Shown: positions 21,301 through 31,139 of the stretch, piece by piece | How the letters are laid out: each line of letters begins with the position of its first letter | How positions within the stretch are numbered: position 1 is the stretch's first letter | Origin: Enoplolaimus lenunculus | Taxonomy: Eukaryota > Nematoda > Enoplea > Enoplida > Thoracostomopsidae | Direction: 5' to 3' | Assembly: GCA_030248215.1 (NCBI GenBank) | Contig: JASANG010001324.1 | Coordinates: 1 to 64,000, forward strand | DNA length: 64,000 nt | Notes under the pieces: model-generated | The model's input: the letters and a program-made list of their open reading frames with translations, nothing else | Told to the model about the DNA's origin: nothing | The model's database searches: none | Position numbers and translations under genes: made by a program

Positions 21301-24300
21301 TTAAACGAACGATTCAGTTCAACAATACAGTTTCCGGCCAGGTTGAGTTGATTTAAACGTGAGTTGTGAATGAACTCTTCAGGCGAGAAGAGTTCGAGTT
21401 GGTTGTCGGATAGCTGTAGCGCAGATAGTTGGGGCAGATCTGGAACTGAACGCTGGTTTATGTAAAGCCAGTAAGCCGTGTGGCTTAATAGAAGTATATT
21501 TTCAAACCAGGATGCGACCGGACCAGGCCTGCGACCGGATATTAATTTATCGAAATTGGAACCGGATAAGCGAGTTTCTTGATCGAACCGAATGTTAGCA
21601 TTCATTGTTAGCTTGGATTTTTTTCAGTTTGCTTGAGTGTGAAAAACTTAAAATGTGTGATTTAACCGGAAATGCAATAGATGCGAAATGCCCTAATATA
21701 AGACCATGTGTAAAAAGTCGCTTTATGGCATATTTATTGGGGACGACAATCGTACGAATCCGGCTGGTTTAGGTGGATTCCGGAGCCGGACATGAATATC
21801 GGGGTTTTGCCGGATATTAAACCGGAACCAGAGGTCCGGTCGCTCTTATATTGTAAGTTGGTTGCGCCTGGTAGGTAGATTTTTAGTATTAAATCTCGTA
21901 ATAGAATTCTAGTAAGCCTAAGCGTAAGCCTAAACGTAAGAATGAGCATATTCCTAAGCCTAAGCGTAAGCATAAGCATAAGCCAAGCAAAAAAATTAGT
22001 CAAAAGCTTAAGCTTATTCTATTCTAGTCCCACAGAAAAACGTTCCGCCCCTGATCTTTACATGGGCCAAGTGGTACTGTAGTGGCTCGAATTGATTGGG
22101 ACTCAAAATGGGGACCCCCCTCTTATTCGAGTCACTACAGTAGACTTACATCGAAACGTATCGTTGCTGATTTGGCTAATTTCGTTGTGCGATAAATCTA
22201 AATTAGCCAATCGTTCCACGGTGCTAAACACATCACCGTTTAATTTGCGCACGTGGTTTGCACTGAGTATTAATGTTTGCAACTTTGGCATACGAACAAA
22301 CGATAGCGCGTGTATTGTGTTTATTTTGTTGCCAGAAAGACTGCAAAAAACTGCAGGTGCAATTAGTTAATTTAAGCAATTACCTTTTTAATTGTTCGGC
22401 CAATGTGACTTTAAGGGGCGCAACAGTAGATTAAGCGTATTCCTAAGCCGAAGCCTATGCCTAAGCGTTGCAAGAATATATATGTTCCTAAGCCTAAGCC
22501 GAAGGACGCCCGTAAAAGTAACATGGGACGATTGTTCGATGGGTTTTTGCAAACGTACAAGTGTTAGGTGATTTGGAAAACAAGAAGCGTACAGATAAGG
22601 ATTTTGGGATTTCTTGGTGGACTAAGATAGTTAAAATTAGCGAATTTATGGTCATTTTTTTGATTGTATATACTTAACTTTATGCGACTTCCGATTGTGG
22701 ATCCGACGGGCGGCGCAGTAGCGCAAGACAGCAAACTTAGCGAGCGAGAAGCCAAACGCAATTTTAGTTCTAAGACGTAACAGAATGAGGTGTTTGGGGT
22801 TGAATTGTGGGGTCGGTTTTTTATCTTTCGGCGTCCGTTTGGTTATAAAATGTCGGGGCAGGGGATGCCGTCCGTCGTTTGTTTTCGTTCTGAGTCATTT
22901 TGCATTGCTCGTCCGTCGTTTGTTTTCGTTCTGCGTCACTTTGCGTTTTGCCGTCTGTCGTTTGTTTTCATTCTGCGTCCCTTTGCGTTTTGCCGTCCGT
23001 CGCTTGTTTTCATTCTGCGTCACTTTGCGTTTTGCCGTCCGTCGTTTGTTTTCGTTCTGCGTCATTTTGCGTTGATCGTCCGTCGTTTGTTTTCGTTTTG
23101 CGTCACTTTGCGTTTTTTCGTCCGTCGTTTGTTTTTGTTCTGCGTCACTTGGCGTTTTCTCGTCCGTCGTTTGTTTTCGTTCTGCGTCACTTTGCGTCGA
23201 TAGTCCGTCGTCTGTTTTCGTTCTGCGTCCCTTTGCGGCGATAGTCCGTCGTTTGTTTTCGTTCTGCGTCACTTTGCGGCGATCGTCCGTCGTTTGTTTT
23301 CGTTCTGCGTCACTTTGCGGCGATCGTCCGTCGTTTGTGTTCGTTTTGCGTCACTTTGCGGCGATCGTCCGTCGTTTGTGTTCGTTCTGCGTCACTTTGC
23401 GGCGATCGTCCGTCGTTTGTTTTCGTTCTGCGTCACTTTGCGTCGATAGTCCGTCGTTTGTTTTCGTTGGGCGTCACTTTGATTACGTATCTATTTTAGC
23501 AAGCTATCATAATGTTTTTTGCTAACCTTAAATGACGTAATTTTGGAAAATCAACGAAATCTAACGAGCGAAGCGTTGTGATTTGACAGTTGTCCATCGA
23601 CAGTTGAGTTAAATGTGGTAAATTGCGCAACGCAAACGACGGGATCGCTTTGAAGCAGTTGTCGTTCAGTGATAAACGTTGCAGTGTCCGTTTGACGCCG
23701 TTGAGTGCGTCGTGGGACAGCGAACAGATTTTGTTACCCGCAAGATTGAGTTTGATCAGCCGTGGGAGCGGTGGGAATGGTGATGCTGAAATGCGTGTGA
23801 ATTATCACGAGACAGGTGGCGTATTCAGTTGTGTCTAGCAGGGTTGCAGTGAATCTACAATTTGACCGAATCCAGTGCTAATTTGCTGAATCCGAATGCG
23901 AATCTTGCATGTTACAAATTTCAGTTGTATCTATAATTAATTTGTTGCAGAATATCAACGCAGTGCCAGCTGCATAACTTTTAAACGTTAATTATTTACG
24001 GAACGGAACGCATTGTCTTACAAACTGAAAAAGTTTCGGAAAATCCGTTTATAGGATCTTGGGTTTAATCTCTTACTCTGCCCCCCTGCTAGGCTCTTAA
24101 CACCTATCACCGAACAAGGAGGGGCGGTGTTATATAATCCCGAAATCGAGACCAGTACTAAAAAGTCTACGTCTTGGTTAAATTTTGTCACTGTAAGCGA
24201 ACCTAAACCAGTAATTTAGAGCGCATTTTCAGGCGGATACCTATTTTAAATATTGTAGAAAGAATTTTCACAATAAAGTTGGTCATTCGACTTTGTAGGT

Positions 24301-26633
24301 TTAGTCTAGTCTCAGTCTGGCAGACCTGTTGCGGTTTTAAAAGTGAAACCGAAATTAACATCGGAGGCTCGCATTTCTGATCGTTAACCGGTGATAGGCG
24401 TCGTGTCTCATTTGTACCCTGAACTGGTGTGCTTGAAAAATTAGTGGGGTACGTTTATTGTATTCGGTTTCGTACCCTAAAACAACGATTCACACGTGAA
24501 AGTTTTACAGCGAGAACTTGCAACTGCAAATTGCACACAGAACTTGCATTTTTTCATCAGCCAATGAGAAAGCGGATACAATAAATTAAGCGAACTTGCA
24601 TGGTTATTGACACATGTGAACTAAATTCCCAACTATGATTTTTAATGAATTATTTGCAGCTGCAAGTTTTTCGAACAGGATTTTGGACAAAACTTGCAAG
24701 TGCCAGTTGCAGCTGCAAGTTCTCGCTGCAAAAACGTGCACGTGTGAATAGGGCTTAAAACAACGATTCACACGTGCAAGTTTTTGAAGCAAAAAGTTGC
24801 ACTCACAGGTTTTGATCACAAGGCAGTTTTGAAGTTCTTGCAGCTGCAAATTATTCACTGGAATTCATGCTATTTAATTTAATTCGCACCTGTGAACACA
24901 GTTGCAAGTCGCTTGAATTTCTTGCACATGCAGTTTGATTGGTCAGTCGGAATGTTTCTTTGAAAATACTTGCAGCATCAAGATTTCGTGCAAGCTGTAG
25001 CTGCGAGTTCTCGCTGCACAAACTTGTACGTGTGAATGTGGCTTTATTCGTGGACGGTGCTGGACGACATTGATTATTAAATTAGGAACATGTAAGCATA
25101 GAAAGTTTTCACCCAATCAGATTTCAGTTTTTGCGTTGTAAAAATTCTCTGCAATTGTCGAAGTTCTACAAAACTTGCACGTGTGAATAATGCAAACAAA
25201 ATGCTATGATACTTTGAATATCTCCTATGCCGTTGCAAGACAAATCAAGCGATTGCAGTTGAGGCAGTCCAGTGTACGCATCTTTATATATTGCACCCAA
25301 ACGGTTGCCGGATACTGATAGCGATTGTAGTTCCGGCGGAAGTGATCCAGGATGAATAAACGATATTCGGTTGTGATCGAGGTTTAAGTGGCGGATGTGT
25401 AGTGTGTTGAATAGTCCGCGTGGAATCTGAAATTAGTTTGGCTGATTTGACAGTTTTGAGATATGGTGGACAGGGGGGGCTGAGCGACTACTATGGCAGC
25501 TGGGTTCAGGACACATCGTTGAATTAAAGTTTTTAACGGAATGGGAGCGGCGGATAAGCCAAAAGGCTGGGCTCAGCCGGCACTTTTCCAGTGTTTATTT
25601 AGCATCTATCGCTTGCTGGCAATACGTTTTTATAGAGTTGACTGAAAGGAACTAACTTGTGAGGTTGGTCAATATTCTCAAATACGTATAGCACCTATCA
25701 TCAATTAGCGATAACGATTTGAAACTGACAAACTTCTGCAGATACAGATCTCAGGGCTGGTACAGATGTAGGGCAAATCAAACGCGACCAATGTGCTGAA
25801 TTTTGAACCTCACCATACGCTGGTTCCAAAGTTACATGACCTATCGCCAACTGGTGCCAGTTGCCTCGTACCTTTGAAACGATACGTGCATCGATTGAAA
25901 TCCTCGTTTAATATATAATTAAAATAAAATATATATGTCGTAGCCGAAATCGTAATTTAGCACAATTTCGAATGCGTCTAGTCCAAAGCGCAATTATGAC
26001 TTGGGCTTGCCCAAGGCGGAATCATTTCTGATAAAGTTGTGCGTTTTCTGATTGGTTACTTGATTGCTGCAAGTTAGGTAGTAAAACAAACTGATTGGTA
26101 GCCAACAGGTACTCAACGATTACTTAGCCAATCAGAAAAGAGTATTTGCATCAGCTAATCGTTTTTGAGTATGGCATTAAGCTAGTAACCGAATCACAAG
26201 GCGTGCACCTGTTGCAGAGAAAGAATGACATCGTCTGCTAGCTCAAGTGGTAATATCACACTGGATCGGACCAATTCGGAACTGGGCTAAATTACGACAA
26301 AAGCTGCGACATATATATTGCATGTTATGTATATACGTATTCAATTTGTGTATATATTTAACTATATGAAAGTAAATTACCTGCGGCAAATATCCGCTTG
26401 ATATTGATAGCCGATAAAAGGTTACGTTGGCTAAAAACGGCAGCAACCCAAGTGTCAGTTTTTGACCTGCGGCACCATTACAATTGAGAATTAAGCCTGA
26501 AACTTACGTACCTGATAATATTTGAGTTTTGCGTAATTTTAAACCTCGTGCTGATTGGTCAATATTTAACTGTGCCATCAATGCTTTTAGCATTTCACTG
26601 GTATATATATGTATGTATGTATATGTATGTATG

Positions 26634-26673
<40 letters not shown>

Positions 26674-28251
26674 ATTTTCAAATTCCGGTTTCGGTTCCGG
26701 TAAATTGTAATTCCGGTTGCACCCTGATATATATATGTATGTATATATATGTATATATGTATTAAGCTGTAGCCAGGGTGCAGCCGGAATTCCGGTTCCG
26801 TTCCGTTTTCGGCATTTTTTCAGTGTCTGGCTTCGGTTCCGGTAAATTTATGCCGGAATTAAAAATTCCCGTATTAAAATTATGTCGGTGGAAATTAAGA
26901 TATTTTACTAAAAATGACGATAAAAATTAAATAGATTTCATTAGTATAGTATGCAGCTTGACAATCGCCGAAAATAAACCATCGAAGGTAGATTTCGCTT
27001 CCGTGGGTTATGAAAATCGGAAATACACCAGATAAAGTAAATACCTATCTCCAACTAGGGTTATTTCACCAATAATATTGCAAAAAAAGAAAATTAGAAT
27101 GAATTTTTCGGTAGCATGTGTTTTTCATGTTCCGGTTCCGCTAAATTGTAATTCCGGTTGCACCATGGCTGTCATGGCTGTAGCATTTTGCTAATTGTAT
27201 ACAATTCATGTTTTTTATTCAGAAAAGTAGCTATAGAATCAGCTTGAAAACTATTTCAAACCTACTGATCGGTAGGCGGACCTTTTATAAGCACACGTTT
27301 CCTGTCGGACATATATGTGGATCCTTTTCTGTGCCACGCCAGGCACCCTGTGTTCTCAAGCTGGTTTGATCGTTAAGTATATATGCCCATGGGCATAACC
27401 AGGGTATTGGAAGGTGGGATACGTACCATAAAATTTCGAAGAGACGGTTTCTTGTGTTACAGACTAAAAAGTATCTATAAACCTTTATACTAAGATCCCA
27501 GGCGAAGGTACTGAATTTGGACCCCTAGGGATTAAATGAGAACTGTGGAATATCCGATCCATATCGACGTGCTGAGTTTAACGGCGGGCCTTGTGATCCT
27601 AAGAATGGTATCGCTGAACTCTGCGTGTCGAAATCTATAAAATAGGTTACTTTATTGATTTTAAGGGGTTTATACCGGAATCGGAATCGGAACAGCAAAT
27701 TTATACCGGAATCGGAACTACAAAATTTGTGTCTGTACGGATAATTTATATTAACAAGTGTAATATTGATTTAGGGTCGTCTGTTCTCTTGGCTGACAAC
27801 AATTCTCAAAAACGTCGCATGAACGAAATGGCAATCATTTTTTTGGTTCTGTATATAAACCTAAACTACAATCAATTATTGATAAGTTAACTTGTCGAAA
27901 ACAATTTAATAGATAATTGATGTAAAAAATTTATACAGCATATCGCAACAAGTAATTAGTCCTAAAGTTAAAATATGGAAATTCCGATTCCGACTGACTG
28001 TGCAATCGGAATCGGAACTCGTTTTTAATCCGAATTCTAATCGGAATCGGAATTCCAGCTTTTGTAAGCTCACCTCTCGAGCTGTCACCGCATGTGCACG
28101 CGCCTTTTGATGCTTCAACCAGCTCATGTAAGTGTTCGCTGCAAACTGTTGCAGATGTTAGGTTAAGTGGAATCGAATACGCGTTTAGAATATATTGATT
28201 CAGTATAACAAGTATTTGTATAATGTAAATTTTTATAATGTAATAATTCAT
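16717..28251 (-). CDS. Secreted leucine-rich-repeat protein with glutamine-rich tail (nine exons)
   Basis: Exons, 5' to 3': 28251-28074, 26496-26381, 25426-25213, 23785-23527, 22340-22150, 21439-21300, 20271-20100, 19269-19128 and 18376-16717; 3072 nt, 1023 residues. Phase is kept at all eight junctions. A signal peptide (about residues 1-26) is followed by an LRRNT cap (CTCGD plus LNCNG, about 36-65), LRRs of the xxLxxLxLSxNxI type to about residue 423, an LRRCT cap starting GNPAVC (about 424-471) and a tail of about 550 residues rich in Gln. No transmembrane helix is evident, so secretion into the extracellular matrix is inferred. The nearest relative in the window is the LRR gene at 34286-40715, with the same caps and the same phase-1 intron before LRRCT. 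Three donors are weak (GTTAGC twice, GTTAAA once), but phase and repeat register support them. A specific orthologue was not recognised. Confidence 0.85.
18467..18790 (+). mobile_element. MITE with ACAAGAGTGTACAAC ends
   Basis: Inverted ends ACAAGAGTGTACAAC / GTTGTATACTCTTGT. The interior has GTGGGGACCCCACCC repeated three times and the motif CAAAAACGCAACGCGTGC. Related copies: 29815-29905, 31640-31735 (inverted), 52880-53147, 61748-62239. It lies in the intron between LRRCT and the Q-rich exon. Confidence 0.75.
19128..19269 (-). CDS. Secreted LRR gene exon 8: LRRCT cap
   Basis: Acceptor TTGTTACAG, donor GTTAGC (weak), phase 1 in and 2 out. It begins GNPAVCTLRYKV, matching ENPLVCTERVHV at the same place in the paralogue, then a basic stretch and two further cysteines (GLCSE, ELCRP). 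Confidence 0.78.
19401..19824 (+). mobile_element. hAT-like MITE, CCGGAATCGG subfamily
   Basis: 424 bp, duplications CAAACCTC / CAAAGCTC (7 of 8). It lies in the intron between exons 7 and 8 of the secreted LRR gene, less than 140 bp upstream of exon 8. Confidence 0.8.
20100..20271 (-). CDS. Secreted LRR gene exon 7
   Basis: Acceptor TATCTTTAG, donor GTTAAA (weak), phase 0 in and 1 out. It contains LTQLNLSSNSISKI and LSTLDLSNNHVGVL, then LPGRTTIIS, equivalent to LNQRIVTVVLQ of the paralogue at its own phase-1 intron before LRRCT. Unspliced, the frame would stop two codons later. Confidence 0.8.
20579..20945. repeat. Dispersed repeat, pair with 50445-50885
   Basis: Shared landmarks in order: TTAACGAATTATG, CAATAACTCGTTA, ATCCGCAAGCT, ATATAATTTGTCAAACTTT, AATTTTTCAAAAATT and CGATTTTTGGGTAAA. 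The first two form inverted arms. No coding capacity. Confidence 0.65.
21300..21439 (-). CDS. Secreted LRR gene exon 6
   Basis: Acceptor TCAGTTCCAG, donor GTGAGC, phase 1 in and 0 out. The AG at this site, not the one nine bases upstream, keeps frame and yields TFRYLPQLSALQLSDNQL across the junction. The following repeat is LNQLNLAGNCIVEL. Confidence 0.82.
21890..22070 (-). mobile_element. GGCC/CTTAGG-family MITE copy
   Basis: CCTAAGCGTAAGC words end in CGTTCCGCCCCTGATC...CATGGGCC, the diagnostic terminus. The left end is not resolved. It is close to exon 5 of the secreted LRR gene. Confidence 0.6.
22150..22340 (-). CDS. Secreted LRR gene exon 5
   Basis: Acceptor TTTTTTGCAG, donor GTAAGT, phase 2 in and 1 out. 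LRRs include LQTLILSANHVRKL and LANLDLSHNEISQI. Confidence 0.86.
22398..22529 (+). mobile_element. GGCC/CCTAAG-family MITE, short copy
   Basis: Ends GGCCAATGTGACTTTAAGG / AAAAGTAACATGGG with flanking AATTGTTC / GATTGTTC. Internal CCTAAGC words surround one CGTTGCAAGAAT spacer. Confidence 0.75.
22870..23482. repeat. 41-bp minisatellite, about 15 units
   Basis: Unit GTCCGTCGTTTGTTTTCGTT plus 21 further bases (CTGCGTCACTTTGCG and a variable GCGATC, TTTTGCC or TCGATA end). It lies in an intron of the secreted LRR gene, about 45 bp from exon 4. Because 41 is not a multiple of three, it reads open in several frames but is not coding. Confidence 0.9.
23527..23785 (-). CDS. Secreted LRR gene exon 4
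   Basis: Acceptor GCATTTCAG, donor GTTAGC (weak), phase 1 in and 2 out. LRRs include LIKLNLAGNKICSL, LQRLSLNDNCFKAI and LTQLSMDNCQITTL. Splicing to exon 5 restores FPKLRHLSLSGNKI, a perfect repeat, which supports the weak donor. A 41-bp minisatellite lies just downstream in the intron. Confidence 0.83.
24478..25045. mobile_element. Two tandem inverted-repeat elements with CACACGTG arms
   Basis: Copies at about 24478-24757 and 24762-25045 each start ACGATTCACACGTG and end with the inverse (CGTGTGAAT), with inner arms GCGAGAACTTGCAGCTGCA / TGCAGCTGCAAGTTCTCGC. A third partial end is at about 25100-25190. All lie in one intron of the secreted LRR gene. Confidence 0.7.
25213..25426 (-). CDS. Secreted LRR gene exon 3
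   Basis: Acceptor CTAATTTCAG, donor GTATCA, phase 0 in and 1 out. It holds LRRs such as HIRHLNLDHNRISFI, LQSLSVSGNRLGAI and LQSLDLSCNGIGDI. Confidence 0.85.
25670..25880. repeat. TATTCTCAAATACG-type element remnant
   Basis: It starts TATTCTCAAATACGTATAGC followed by ACCTATCATCAATTAGCGAT and ends near TGCATCGATTG. The right end is decayed. Confidence 0.45.
26381..26496 (-). CDS. Secreted LRR gene exon 2: end of LRRNT
   Basis: Acceptor AAGTTTCAG, donor GTAATT, phase 1 in and 0 out. LILNCNGAAGQKLTLGLLPF corresponds to VLLDCSGTPNFTHTVSLLKL in the neighbouring LRR gene, which supports the join to exon 1. Confidence 0.83.
26774..27167 (+). mobile_element. hAT-like MITE, CCGGAA family
   Basis: 394 bp in intron 1 of the secreted LRR gene. 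Ends CAGGGTGCAGCCGGAATTCC / AATTCCGGTTGCACCATG. The flank GCTGTAGC appears left and again a few bases right of the end. A solo right end of the same family lies at 26680-26726, next to a (GTAT)n run at 26608-26670. Confidence 0.75.
27660..28060. mobile_element. CCGGAATCGG-subfamily element beside a splice donor
   Basis: The interior matches 3392-3769 and 19401-19824. The termini are lost, but the element reaches about 28060, within roughly 15 bp of the exon 1 donor of the secreted LRR gene (GTGAGC, 28073-28068). Confidence 0.65.
28074..28251 (-). CDS. Secreted LRR gene exon 1: signal peptide and start of LRRNT
   Basis: The ATG at 28251-28249 is preceded in frame by TAA, which fixes the start. 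A hydrophobic Ile/Leu-rich leader of about 26 residues is followed by a mature N-terminus with cysteines spaced for an LRRNT cap (VCSEH... ACTCGD). Donor GTGAGC, phase 1. A CCGGAATCGG-type mobile element begins about 15 bp into the intron. Confidence 0.83.
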
Positions 28252-28299
28252 TGCTATTTATGTATAATTTAATAGTAATTAAACGTTGATCTGAGCCCG

Positions 28300-28390
28300 T
28301 ATTCTCAAATGTGTGTAGCTCCTATCACCAGCAGTTTATGCTCAAATGACGTTGTGTTGCATCCGGTTGGCGATGGGTCTTAATTTTTGA
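28300..28390. repeat. TATTCTCAAATGTGTG element end
   Basis: One arm of the family described at 12146, just upstream of the secreted LRR gene's start codon (promoter side). The rest of 28391-28870 shows nothing recognisable. Confidence 0.5.
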
Positions 28391-28875
28391 TGCAAGGGAT
28401 TGTACGGTCCATAATTTGGAATGTTTCGCTGGTCGTTTGAGAGAAAACCTATTACTGACTGGCATGGATGGATTGTGGAAATTTTAAGCAGGGGGGGTGG
28501 TGGTGGCTAAATTTCCGCATATATGCCCATTATGCCCAACCGGCGGTGGATACTAATCCGTTCGGCGGTATTGCCGTGTGGTTCAGCTAATTTCAAATTT
28601 AGTTAATGATTTTGCAACCCACAGACCCTATTATTAGTTATGAGCGATGAGTGAATAATATAATATTGTGTATATAAAAATAGACCTATTTTTAAAATGC
28701 AAGGTATTCGGACAATATTGTCAAAAATAAAAAGATATTTTTGAGTCAAAATTTAAGTGTAAAAATTAATCTTTAAGTTATTTTTAAAAACCATTTTGTT
28801 ACGATTTGAGAATTTATGAATTTAAAAATGTGAGGTGTTCGGGTCAGTGGTAAAATAAAATAAAATTGTAGATAA

Positions 28876-28884
28876 AGATATATA

Positions 28885-28950
<66 letters not shown>

Positions 28951-28952
28951 TA
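28876..28952. repeat. (TA)n microsatellite
   Basis: About 75 bp of TA repeats. Confidence 0.9.
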
Positions 28953-29247
28953 AATTGTAGTTTAATGATTTTGAAAAGTTTGAAGGAATTGTACACGTAA
29001 GGTAATCAAGGTCAAAGTTGGCACTTGTTGCTTTTGCTTGATTCAAAAACTTGAAAACAATTAATACCTATTAAAATGTATACGGTTGTGAAATTAACAA
29101 TTTAAATTGATGTGCCCATACCAAAATTTTTGCCGATGCCGATGCAAATAAGTCGACGCGTCGCCAAAGATTTAAATGATGTTTAAGTTTTATAAATATG
29201 AAGATGTTTACTTTGGTCGATCATTGGCGGCCGTTGATGCGCAAGCA

Positions 29248-29355
29248 CTAAGGGTTGCGCTATACTCGCCGCCGGACGCCGCTGCGGCGCGATCAAAAAT
29301 CTGCCGTGCGGCGGCGCACGCCGGCGTCTGGCTCAGTAAAGTATAGCGCGACTTT
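29248..29355. mobile_element. GC-rich inverted-repeat element (GTTGCGCTATACT ends)
   Basis: Ends GGTTGCGCTATACTCGCC and AGTAAAGTATAGCGCGAC are inverted. The core is CG-dense (GCCGGACGCCGC / GGCGCACGCCGGCGTC). Paired with the expanded copy at 57824-58095. Confidence 0.65.
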
Positions 29356-29384
29356 CTTGTGATTCGCGTACAACCGCACTAGGC

Positions 29385-29605
29385 TACACTGCTATTGAAC
29401 TTATAGACCAATCAGATTTGAATACTTGGGCAGACACCAGTACGGATAACCAATCAGCGTTAGTTTTATATCAATGTTGTTTTGCGTAAATATCACAATC
29501 GCAAATTGGCCTTAACCAAACTGCTATTTGCTCGTTGTTAATAGCAGATTGGCCTAGGCCAATTGGTAATTGGACTTAATAGCAGATTGGCCTATGGCAT
29601 ATGCA
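29385..29605. mobile_element. Inverted-repeat element, pair with 50047-50311
   Basis: Shared landmarks: GGCTACACTGCTATT, ATAGACCAATCAGATTTGA, AACCAATCAG, AACTGCTATTTGCTCG, AATAGCAGATTGGCC and CCAATTGGTAATTGG. The ends are rough inverses (TAGGCCAAT...ATTGGCCTA). Confidence 0.65.
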
Positions 29606-30095
29606 TGGAATAATACAAACAACACCGTGTGACACCCATGGTATCAATAGTGAATAATCCTTCAGATAACAATATGAAACGGGTCGATTTTGGCGTGGCG
29701 CAAACGTACCTGCATGCATTGTGTCACTTGACAATTACACACATATTTGAACAAGTTGCTGTAGACACTATATGTTGAGCTTCAATTAAGCCAACTTTAC
29801 CTGCCTTCCCGCCCCACAGAAATGTGGGTACGCCAAAAACGCAACGCGTGCTGGGAACATTGTTTTCAAAACAGAATGTACTCGGTTGCATACTCTTGTT
29901 TGAAAAGTCATCGTCGACCGTCGATGAAACGGATGTGATTATACTTGATTCAGCTGGATTTTGTTACAATAAAATAGTTACGTATCACGGAACCGGAACT
30001 GTGGTTTCAGTGGTTTACTGTTCAGTTGCGGTATTTTTTTACTTGAATTTAAAATTGTGATGTATTTATTTTTTGTATTTTGGAAATTATTTTTG

Positions 30096-30617
30096 TGCAA
30101 CTCCCACAATAACATGCGTACACCAGGTGACATTTGAGGGGGTAGTGTCATGAACACTGAAGCCAAAAAAGCTTCAGTATCCTGGACGTTGAAGCCAAAA
30201 AGCTTCAGTGTGTGTCCTGGACATTGAAGCATTTTTGACTTCAACGTCCAAGATACTGGAGCTATTACTTGACACTGAAGCCAAAAAGCTTCAGTATCCT
30301 GGACGTTGAAGCCAAAAAGCTTCAGTGTCCTGGACATTGAAGCATTTTTTACTTCAACGTCCAAGATACTGAAGCTATTACTTGACACTGAAGCCAAAAA
30401 GCTTCACTATCCTGGACGGTGAAGCCAAAAAGCTTCAGTGTGTGTCCTGATAATTGAAGCATTTTTGACTTCAACGTCCAAGATACTGAAGCTATTACTT
30501 GACACTGAAGCCAAAAAGCTTCAGTGTGAAGGATGCTGAAACCAAAAATGCTTCAGCGTCCATGACGCTACCTGCTCAAAAGTCACCTGGTGTACGCATG
30601 TTACTGTGGAACTTGCA
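30096..30617. mobile_element. Inverted-repeat element filled with tandem hairpins
   Basis: Terminal inverted repeats of about 35 bp contain ACATGCGTACACCAGGTGAC. Inside is an array of roughly 118-bp units, each with several short hairpins TGAAGC-CAAAAA-GCTTCA and inverted CAACGTCCA / TGGACGTTG pairs. A second right terminus of the family is at 56575-56635. Confidence 0.8.
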
Positions 30618-30921
30618 TTATTGTTTTACAAATAAATTGGTCTGATTTACTGTTGAATACTATGTACAGTAATTATTGGTTTTAGTCGCATATCCAGGTA
30701 ATTGCTGTCGGATGTAATTTAATATTTTCGCTTGTGTTGTGTTATGATAGTTTTTGGCAAAAAATTAGGTAATTGATGGTGTTGTTTTGAATATATGACA
30801 ATTCCGCATGTAACACAAAACTACAGTGTGGTGTGTACTATCTGTATTCATATGAAAGAATGCAGGTAACCGGATGAACCGGATCAACCGGATGCGGTTT
30901 GAGGTGAAAAGAAAGGTTGAA

Positions 30922-31133
30922 CCAGGGCCGGAGCAGCCACCCTCATACCCACCATTTGGGGAACGACCCCACCTCTAACGGGGCCCCCAACCTAACCGGT
31001 TGAAACAAAAACCGCTTAACTTTTAAAATGCGTCTGGCTTCTCGTTCGCTTCGCTCACGACTTTGGGGACCGCCACCGTGGAATTTGGGGGGAGCTCCCA
31101 CCCCTGCCTGCTCCGGCACTGGGTTGACCAATG
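30922..31133. mobile_element. MITE with CCAGGGCCGGAGCAG ends
   Basis: Ends CCAGGGCCGGAGCAGCCA / GCCTGCTCCGGCACTGG are inverted. The interior includes GGGGCCCCC and a run of TCG-rich words (TTCTCGTTCGCTTCGCTC). Only one clear copy is in the window. Confidence 0.6.
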
Positions 31134-31139
31134 ACAGCT

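Noticed and set aside
22785-23525. Several open frames of 90-137 codons on both strands
   Set aside because: They lie entirely within the 41-bp minisatellite; the peptides are just translations of the unit in different frames.
30140-30570. CRISPR-like array
   Set aside because: The repeats are self-complementary and the intervening sequences are themselves repeated, not unique spacers; the host is an animal.
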